Source: Capitulum mitella
Taxonomy: Eukaryota; Arthropoda; Thecostraca; Pollicipedomorpha; Pollicipedidae
Direction: 5' to 3'
DNA: 64,000 bases
NCBI GenBank assembly: GCA_030062745.1
Contig: CP099846.1
Location: forward strand, 29,533,201 to 29,597,200
Made by a program: the position numbers and the translations under genes. Shown here in pieces: positions 57,436-64,000 of the stretch. Numbering within the stretch: the stretch's first letter is position 1; every line of letters begins with the position of its first letter. The notes beneath the pieces were generated by a model, which had not been told where the DNA came from, searched no databases, and saw only the letters and a list, made by a program, of their open reading frames with translations.

Positions 57436-57477
57436 CTGCGGCGGCTGGTAGCCGTTGGAGGAGTACAGCTCGGACAT
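57436..57477 (-). CDS. da: Candidate internal first exon, MSELYSSNGYQPPQ
   Basis: An ATG opens 14 codons ending at a good donor (CCGCAG|GTACGC, phase 0). Upstream in the same frame is a stop 12 codons before the ATG, and no acceptor lies between them, so this reads as a first coding exon rather than an internal one. SELYSSNGYQ resembles the GSYSSYGRE segment of vertebrate TCF4. The DNA upstream (57.5-57.95 kb) is GC-rich, as expected for a promoter. Vertebrate TCF4 and TCF12 also use internal first exons that drop AD1. Not proven. Confidence 0.45.
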
Positions 57478-58149
57478 GGCGCGTGCGTGAGGTGGCGTCG
57501 ACACCGGTGGTCACAGGCGCATCACCTGCGCGGACGGCGCTGCCAGCACGCAGCCGACCTCGCCCTCGGTCCGACCGGCACTCGAGGCCGACAAGAGTTT
57601 GGGGAACCGAGACCGACAGCCGTGGAACCGACGCAGAACGATCCTCGCTGACAGCAGGGCGCGCGGCGCGACGCTGCAGTCTCCTCCGCGTGCCGCGCGC
57701 TCCACCACCGACGGCCGAGCCTGGACTGGGAGGCGGACCGCGCCGTCGGACGGCGGCCATTCATTGGCAGCTCCAGTGTGGCGGCAGCCGAGTGCGCGGG
57801 TAGGAGCCCGCCGACGAGACCGGGCCCCTAGTGACGGCGGGACGCCGCCCGGGCAGCGTGGGCAACTTCCCATAGCGGAATGTGGCATGTGCGCACACAT
57901 CATGGGTTACGGACCCACGCAGCAAAACAGTCCGCGAGCAGAACTGGACTAACAGACGTGCCGAACAGTGGCGTAAAATAACCTCCCCAAAACAGGCCTC
58001 AGTCACCCGACGAACACCTTCTCAAAGTGTGAGTGCATCATTTTCCCACAAGGCGATCTTTCCACTGGAATGTTTCCACATATCAAGAAGGCGAGACCGT
58101 CTGTACAAAAGTTCAGAAACCGCAAACGAAGAAGGGGGAGATAACTCAC

Positions 58150-58182
58150 CTCTCCTACGTCCACGTCATCTGCAGCTAAACT
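58150..58182 (-). CDS. Candidate 33-nt microexon (SLAADDVDVGE)
   Basis: A strong acceptor (CTCGTCTGGCTTTAG) and a strong donor (GAG|GTGAGT) enclose 33 nt with an open reading in phase 0 to 0. The peptide is acidic. There is no family match, so the support is only the splice-site pair, the phase and the position within the gene. Confidence 0.3.
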
Positions 58183-58532
58183 CTAAAGCCAGACGAGGAT
58201 GTGAAGGAATGTGAACTGTTCTCGCGCGAGCTGGAAGCTCCTAACTGCTTTTGCAGTCTCTAAGCCTTTAGACCTTAACCAATAACAGAGTGGTGTCTTG
58301 AAATGAGGGTCAGCATAGACTCCAAACCTGTCGTAAACAACAGCCATCCACATTTCCCGGGTGATGCTACAACTACCCAGCGCCCGTGCATTACAAAATA
58401 CAACCTCGGAGGGATCTGATGGAATTTTCTCAGCATGGGATCTGATGACGTTTTCTAACCATAACATATGCGAAAACCGGCATGACCAAAACCAAAAAAA
58501 GATGCAGAAAAGTAAGATACCAAATGACCTAC

Positions 58533-58558
58533 CTTCCTCGTAAAGTACACGCTCACAC
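58533..58558 (-). CDS. Candidate 26-nt microexon
   Basis: The acceptor TGTGTCGTTCTTAG and donor AAG|GTAGGT enclose 26 nt. Entered in phase 1 it gives VSVYFTRK and leaves in phase 0, the same conversion as the 23-nt candidate at 61741-61763. Splice-site evidence only. Confidence 0.28.
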
Positions 58559-59149
58559 CTAAGAACGACACAGTGAATTTCACCAAAAGCTTTGACGTCA
58601 ATGTGGTTAAATACAATCGCGTGCCGTTCGATGCACCCTGCGGTTACGCCTCCTCAATACATTACATAACAAAACAGCGCGAGAGCAGTGAGCCAAAGTG
58701 ATCCGCCACATCTACAAACATGTATTTCACCACCACAAAAAAACGGCACTGTAAGTTGAGCCACAATTCCCGCCGAGCACCATGGCATCAAGCCCATCAA
58801 TCCCCGACGAACTCCAAACCAGGAGGTAGATCGCGTGCAGGGCACCGGCTTAGCAAAACGTGCATAGATTACCAGCGACCGCTATCGCGATAAACGTTTC
58901 GGCAGCGCCGATTCCCCGGAACGCCCGAACGCCGGTGCTGAGCGAAAAATCACGGCTGAGCGGGCCAGCCGCCGCGGTCTCGTATTCGGCGACGTAAATG
59001 CCGGCTTTTAGCGGCGCCGATGGCGCTAGCCGCCGATTATTGAGGTCCGCCGGGCCGCCCGGGGGCCGTGTGGCCGCTTCACGGCTCACTGTGGAGCCGT
59101 GATCACGGCTGGGGCCGGCCGCGGACGGCTGCCGCACACTCCCGCCGTG

Positions 59150-59650
59150 TCAGCGCCGCCATCAGGCAGACAGACGAGCCGACACCGGCACATAGAGGAA
59201 CATGGACCAGCAGACAGACCAGCCGACAAGGGCAGACAGAGGTGCACACAGTGGCATACAGAATAGCCAACACCGGCAGACGGAGGAACAGACACCGGCA
59301 CACGGATGAGCCGACACCGGCACAAAGAGGAACCTACACCGGCAGAACGGGGAGCAGACAGCGGCATACGGACCAGCAGACTGTGGCAGACAGGGCAGAC
59401 ATCGGCAGACAAAAGCGCAGACAGTGGCATACAGATGAGCTGACACCGGCAAACAGAGGAGTATATACCAATATATACCAGCACATAGAGCAGCAAACAC
59501 CGGCACACAGTGCACACACCGGTAGACAGCGGAACATATACAAGCAGACAGAGCAGCAGTCACCGGCAGATAGAGAAAACAGCAGACAGAGAAACAGTCA
59601 CCGGCAGTCAGAGGACCACAAACTGGCGGACAGAAAACGGACGCTGACCA
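59150..59650. repeat. Degenerate ACCGGCA/CAGACAG satellite
   Basis: About 500 bp of loosely periodic units of 20-30 bp built from GACACCGGCA, GCAGACAGAGGA and ACAGTGGCATAC. Related words recur at 56.93-57.03 kb. The 220-codon plus-strand frame through it is an artefact. Confidence 0.8.
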
Positions 59651-61143
59651 ACACAGCACCAAACGCTGATGTACACAGCGCACTCAAAGGGAAACTGATA
59701 AGCGGACCACAGCCGGAGAGGAGACTCTGAAGCGACCCGTTCTGTGCTCTGACTATTAGGCGGGTACCAACATCTCGGACCCAAAAGACGGACTACAATT
59801 CTAAAAATTCTGAATGCTAAAAGTCATAGATGCCATGCTCGAGCACATAAGATCCTGTATGACACGGGAAATGTAAACCTGCCGTCCGATGACGAATCTC
59901 AAACTTTTAGAGCGGCCCAAAAATTTTAACATGTACAGCTTTGGACCAACGTCGTATCTAAACGCCCACAATACGTCAGTAATATGGTGTCTGAGACATG
60001 TGTTTCGTCAGCGACGAGCCCCGATCACAAAAAGGCCATAATATGCCACACAAGGCATACAAAGAGCACAATGTCAAAGGAAAGAAGGTCCAGTAATTCA
60101 AAGCAAACAGCATTGCAGGACATTTTTGGTGCGTTTCGAGATCATTATTAAATGTTCTTGCAGGCTGCCTTGCCCTGTGAATGTGGTGGTCACGCTATAG
60201 TCGAAGCGCAACCGAAAAATGGATACGTGCAATGGATACGTGTTCCAACTGTTCAACTTATTTAAAGTTCGGCGATCTGAACTACTGGAGTCCGTTAAAG
60301 GAATTCGATGTCGCTGTGTTACCCGCTTTAGGCCACAGCCTCAGCACATTTGTGCTCCGAAAAGTCGCTGGGCAAGAAAAGATGGACGGTGCTCCTCAAA
60401 GACGTCTGCCCGATGCATGCGAGATGACCAGGTTAACCAAGGTCTCCGATCACGAAGAACCAAAGAACGGATCGTGCACAGAACAAAATCCTTACCCACA
60501 TGTTCACACAAACGTATGTTTTTGGAGTAATTCGTGACATACGCATCAGTATTTGAGGGATAATACAATTCTTGTTTTCATGTTTTCCCCAACAAATCGT
60601 GGTCACAAAGCCCTCCAACATGATCAGTAGCCTCCAACGTCTCAGCAAGCCCCAACGTTGACCTGTTTCTCCACCACCTCCTACCCGCCGCCTCGGAGCA
60701 GAGGGCGATGCCACGCGAGATCGACGGGGGAGGCCGCTAGCCTGTTGAGCCGACGCGATCCGTTCCGTCTCCCGTCTCGAACAAAGAGTGCGGATGAAAG
60801 AAGCAAGCGGCGGCGGTCGGCGCAGCGCCGGCGGCGGCGGCCGGGCGACGGACGACCGCTCGTAAATCGCCGCCGGCGGCGCCGCGCTCATTACGGCGGC
60901 GCGCTGTACGGCCGACCGTCCCCCACCGCTCGTCCGGCGGCGAGCGAGTCCATAAACCCCGGCACGGCGGCGGCGACAGCGCTCGTCGGCCCCGCCGTCC
61001 GGTGCCGGCTCGTCACGGGCCGACCGTTAAACCGTCAGCGCCGGCACCGGCCCGCCGGCGGCCTTGAAACCCGCCGGCGGCGCGCTCCCCGGCGTCGGCC
61101 CGAGCCCGGCCGACGCCGCCGGCCCGGCAGGTGGCCCACTCAC

Positions 61144-61188
61144 CCATTGCTGCGGTCCGGCGCCCGACTTGCTGCTGCCCTCCATGCC
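61144..61188 (-). CDS. da: Candidate 45-nt exon (GMEGSSKSGAGPQQW)
   Basis: The acceptor CCGTGTCCGGCAG and donor TGG|GTGAGTG enclose 15 codons in phase 0 to 0. The Ser/Gly-rich peptide ending in Trp recalls the SSSGSWG segment early in vertebrate E-proteins. It would follow the 23-nt candidate in phase. Confidence 0.4.
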
Positions 61189-61360
61189 CTGCCGGACACG
61201 GATCGGGCCCGTTAGTGGCCTCAGCGCGGTGGGTCGCGGACCAGACGTCAGAGCGCACTGAGACCGGCCCCCCGAGCTGACCAACTCATTTTCGGCGATG
61301 CCTACGCGGCACGCCCGACCGAAGTGGAAACTGGCCTTGCAATTCTAAATGCATGCTTAC

Positions 61361-61393
61361 CGGACGAAAGACTGCATCTTGCCTCGGCATAAC
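61361..61393 (-). CDS. Candidate 33-nt microexon
   Basis: The acceptor GATATGTTTGTTAG and donor CCG|GTAAGC enclose 33 nt. It is open in phase 1 to 1 (YAEARCSLSS), matching the exit phase of the 62018-62180 exon. Splice-site evidence only. Confidence 0.25.
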
Positions 61394-61740
61394 CTAACAA
61401 ACATATCGTTTGAGGGCCCCGGTTTCTTTCATGCTTTCCGTCCTATGCACAGCCTACTCGGGAACACAGCAAACACGTCGGCCCTCTAGTTCCTGACATT
61501 CAGCAATAAGCTGATATGTCCTTTGTGCCAAGGACTCAGTAATGCAAAACATGAAGCACTGGTGTTGCCGAAAGAGGCACAAATAAAACAACAATGCTTT
61601 CCATGAGCGCTTGCAGACGTCATTGGCGTTTCCGTAAAACAATGCAACGTCTTCGCTCACGAATATCACAAACTGAAAGCCAGTCAGCTTTGGCTGATGA
61701 CCACATGCTGAAAAGCCGACATCAACAGAAATCAGCTTAC

Positions 61741-61763
61741 CTCTTCTCTCTTCTTTAAGCTCC
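61741..61763 (-). CDS. da: Candidate 23-nt microexon (SLKKREE)
   Basis: The acceptor TAGTGCTGTTTTACAG and donor GAG|GTAAGC enclose 23 nt. Entered in phase 1, as left by the 62018-62180 exon, it gives SLKKREE and exits in phase 0, as the 61144-61188 exon requires. The phase chain of three exons is consistent, which raises confidence above a lone splice-site pair. Confidence 0.42.
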
Positions 61764-62017
61764 CTGTAAAACAGCACTAAGTATTAATGCAGGTCCCTGG
61801 CAATAACTTCGCGAAAAGAACATAATGCGACCAAGATCAGCATGATCTGATGCAATTTATCGTGCGCTTACAACGGTGCACAAAACAGCAAAGCCCATAT
61901 CGTATGCCAACTGCCAACAAACTGAACCACAGCAATGTAAACAACAGCTTACTACTCGCACTTCAGTGCACAGCTCTCTCCACTTAAATCTCCCATAACC
62001 TTGGTTCAGAGGCTTAC

Positions 62018-62180
62018 CTACTGACGGTAACACTGGCCTCTTGCCTGCCGAACCCGATGCACTCGGGCCCTGTGCGGCGGTGGCACCACCAAACGGAAAA
62101 TACGGTGAGCTAGGACCGTAGGGGTTGGCGACAGATGGCGCTGCGGCGGCCGGCGGTCCCGGCGTCGGCGGATACGGCTC
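62018..62180 (-). CDS. da: Probable upstream E-protein exon, Pro/Gly/Tyr-rich
   Basis: An excellent acceptor (CTTTTTTCCTTCCTCAG) and donor (GTAG|GTAAGC) enclose 163 nt. Of the three frames only one is open and compatible. It reads EPYPPTPGPPAAAAPS, then NPYGPSSPYFPFGG, and ends GKRPVLPSV, leaving in phase 1. This composition fits the low-complexity N-terminal half of E-proteins, but there is no diagnostic motif. Its place in the gene is inferred from strand, position and phase. The exons before it must lie beyond 62.2 kb and were not found. Confidence 0.6.
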
Positions 62181-62315
62181 CTGAGGAAGGAAAAAAGTCT
62201 GTGGGACCGGCTAACATCGGAAATCGTTTGTGCCGACGAGTCCGGTATTCTCATCAAACATAGTGCAGATTCTTTCCAGTTGACGCATTTCCTTGACACG
62301 GCTGCTGCGAGTGCT

Positions 62316-62486
62316 ATGATCTATTCCGACAGCACGATCTGCCGGGATGCAGCAATTCCATCCGAGGAGAAAATGATCTATTCCGACAGCACGATCTGCC
62401 GGGATGCAGCAATTCCATCCGAGGAGAAAATGATCTATTCCGACAGCACGATCTGCCGGGATGCAGCAATTCCATCCGAGGAGAAA
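62316..62486. repeat. Three identical 57-bp tandem units
   Basis: Units 62316-62372, 62373-62429 and 62430-62486 are identical, beginning ATGATCTATTCCGAC. They lie about 135 bp upstream (minus strand) of the 62018-62180 acceptor. The plus strand reads a 19-residue repeat, MIYSDSTICRDAAIPSEEK. Identity of the copies indicates a very recent triplication. Confidence 0.95.
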
Positions 62487-64000
62487 ACAATCTAACAAAA
62501 CCTCCGATCTGCCCATTACAATCTGCCAGGACTGCACAATACGCCACGAGCAACCACTCCCCCGAAGAGACGCAGTCGCCCATGTGCCGAGGGGACGTGG
62601 TTCGCACGCCGCCGAAGAGACACGGCCCCCAATCTGACGAGGCGATAGTCTGCCGCGGCCGCGCCCTACGACAGGACGCCACCATCCGCCGCGACCTCGT
62701 CACCTGCCAGGACCGTAATCTGCGGCGCCGCCCGGCCGACCGCTGGACGGCTGACCAATGCCGCCCCAGCTGGGAACGCCGCGCCGAGCAGCGGGATCCG
62801 GCCCGATCTCGCCCGATCCCGGCCCGTCACGCCAACAGTGCATCACGGCCGGTCTCCGTGACGTCAGAGGGAGGGGTAGGTCCGGTCGCCAGCCGGTTTC
62901 CGTCTCCCGTTCCGCGGCTCTGGCGGCCGGCACATTTAAGGAGATGCAGGAGAGTCCTCTGCAGAGCAGCGGGGCGGCTTCTTAACCAGGCACTGCCTGG
63001 GGTATTTCCGTCCCGACGATCGCCGGGTGGTGGTGGGGGGGGGTCCCACCCCCTCCCTTGTATCTCCGGAAAAAACAACCAACTGGAAAAATTCGAACGC
63101 CGTTTGGAAGCCCTGGTCCGTTCCATTTCACAGCACCCCACTTGAACAAAATTCGGCCACCTGTGGCGTCAAAGGGAGGCCGAAATAGGTAAAATTTGAC
63201 CCATTTTGATCCTCAAACCAATGATCAAAAAACGTGATCCAACGCTATTCGACAGCCCTGGATCGTCCTATCTCAAAACAACCGACCTGACTATGGTGTA
63301 ATTAATAATGACGTCACGGTAAGGTCAAGATGGTGTTACATGACCAATCTCCTCATAACTCCTCATAACCGGCATGATGTCCGGATGACGGACATCATGC
63401 CGATGTCCCGTCATCCGGACATCCGAGGATGTCCGGATGATGACCGGATGTCCGGACGACATCCGGACAAATCCCATGTCCCGGATCGGTACCGAACCGG
63501 CCCATGCTTGCCCATTCAACAGAAGTTTCCAAAAACCCATTACTGTTGCCAGAAACTGTCACGTATGATTAAACTGGTTTTGACTGAAAGGGTCGTTTCC
63601 TCGCAGCTTATGATTTGTTCACCAACATTTCGTCTAAACCTCAACACGCCTACCAGCCGCATTGCTCAAAAGGACACCTTGCTCGACGCTCTTCGACGGA
63701 TTGCTCACAGCAGCCGCTTCCTGTCATCTGTCACAACTGTACATTTGAGCGCATCAGAGAGTGTCTACAATGGCGTCCTCCTTGACAAGCCCGGCTCCTA
63801 CAGAGTCGACTATGTCCGGAGCTGCCTTTGTGATGTGAAGCGGATGGGATCGGCTGACTCACTGATACGTCCGTCTGGCAAGTCGTCCCGCTGGGATTCG
63901 TCGTGCAGCCCATCATTTTCGTCCGTGCTTACAAATATCTCCTGCTTCCTCCTTCACGGCACTCGTCGCCTGTGGCCGTGATCTCAGGTTTGGATTCGAT
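62487..64000. other. Right-hand end, no supported exon
   Basis: GC-rich DNA to about 63.06 kb, then mixed composition. A palindrome-rich block lies at 63371-63470. Plus-strand open frames up to 213 codons have no family similarity. The remaining 5' exons of the E-protein gene are expected to the right of the window. Confidence 0.5.
63371..63470. repeat. Palindrome cluster built on GATGTCCGGATG
   Basis: Arms 63371-63382 (GGCATGATGTCC) and 63390-63401 (GGACATCATGCC) form a perfect 12-bp stem with loop GGATGAC. Further direct and inverted copies of CATCCGGACATC and GATGTCCGGATG follow up to about 63470. Confidence 0.85.

Larger units (their letters stand above)
20099..62180 (-). other. da: E-protein (daughterless/TCF) gene span, 5' end beyond the window
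   Basis: Class I bHLH transcription factors bind CANNTG E-boxes as homodimers or with tissue-specific bHLH partners. In arthropods daughterless acts in neurogenesis, sex determination and other cell-fate choices. Supported exons 5' to 3' are 62018-62180 (probable), 29754-30039, 26672-26854, 25787-25987, 25356-25415, 24970-25032 (cassette), 24245-24482, 23749-23869, 23060-23173, then 21955-22100 or 21773-21918, then 20445 downward. From 29754 onward every junction is GT-AG and the phases agree. The order of motifs (RRR region, DSPG..YGSYF, GD.LGKALAS, IYSPDH, LDDA..LR.HA, KKRKE, KRSRRY, bHLH, ERNLNPKAACL) is that of the family. The N-terminal AD1 motif was not found in the window. Confidence 0.93.

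Noticed and set aside
59068-59730. A 220-codon plus-strand frame rich in Arg, Gln and Thr
   Set aside because: It is the translation of a degenerate CAGACAG/ACCGGCA satellite.
60341-60568. Minus-strand frame ending at TGG|GTAAGG
   Set aside because: No acceptor upstream in frame and no similarity; treated as chance.
63340-63981. A 213-codon plus-strand frame at the right edge
   Set aside because: Its first third is the palindrome block; no domain or homologue was recognised in the remainder.

Overview
The window is nuclear DNA of an invertebrate animal, most likely an arthropod. It holds multi-exon genes with GT-AG introns, large CpG-rich introns, abundant micro- and minisatellites and DNA-transposon remnants. 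The bHLH gene is closest to arthropod daughterless. The species cannot be named from the sequence alone. No bacterial genes, rRNA, tRNA, CRISPR array or retrovirus-like element was recognised.

Two host genes converge. On the + strand, ANKMY2 (ankyrin repeats plus a MYND zinc finger) is complete from its start codon in four coding exons between 3541 and 11974, giving a 534-residue protein with a tandem decapeptide tail. On the - strand, an E-protein gene (daughterless / TCF3-TCF4-TCF12 family) runs from beyond 62 kb down to about 20 kb. Its recognised exons encode the RRR-containing middle region, the loop-helix (AD2) activation motif, the KKRK and KRSRRY linkers, the bHLH domain and the ERNLNPKAACLKRREEEK tail. 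The N-terminal AD1 exon is not visible and probably lies to the right of the window.

The most striking feature is the bHLH domain. Its first residues come from one exon (23060-23173). The remainder comes from either of two 146-nt exons (21955-22100 or 21773-21918) with identical phases. Only 36 nt separates them, which looks too short to be spliced, and including both would shift the frame. This resembles the vertebrate E12/E47 choice in TCF3 and predicts two E-proteins with different dimerisation helices. The locus may also have a second loop-helix cassette exon, an internal first exon at 57.4 kb and several candidate microexons at 58-62 kb.

Layout: 1-3.5 kb, upstream DNA with no recognised gene; 3.5-12.0 kb, ANKMY2, with a foldback element and a GT microsatellite in intron 2; 12-20 kb, AT-richer intergenic DNA with a 3.7-kb hAT transposon remnant bounded by an 8-bp target-site duplication and a pair of inverted MITE-like copies; 20-30 kb, the 3' exons of the E-protein gene; 30-57 kb, a very large GC-rich intron with regulatory-looking AT-rich motif islands and big minisatellites (31-bp at 48.5 kb, 37-bp at 54.6 kb); 57-62 kb, candidate first exon, microexons and a 5' exon; 62.2-64 kb, repeats and palindromes with no supported exon.
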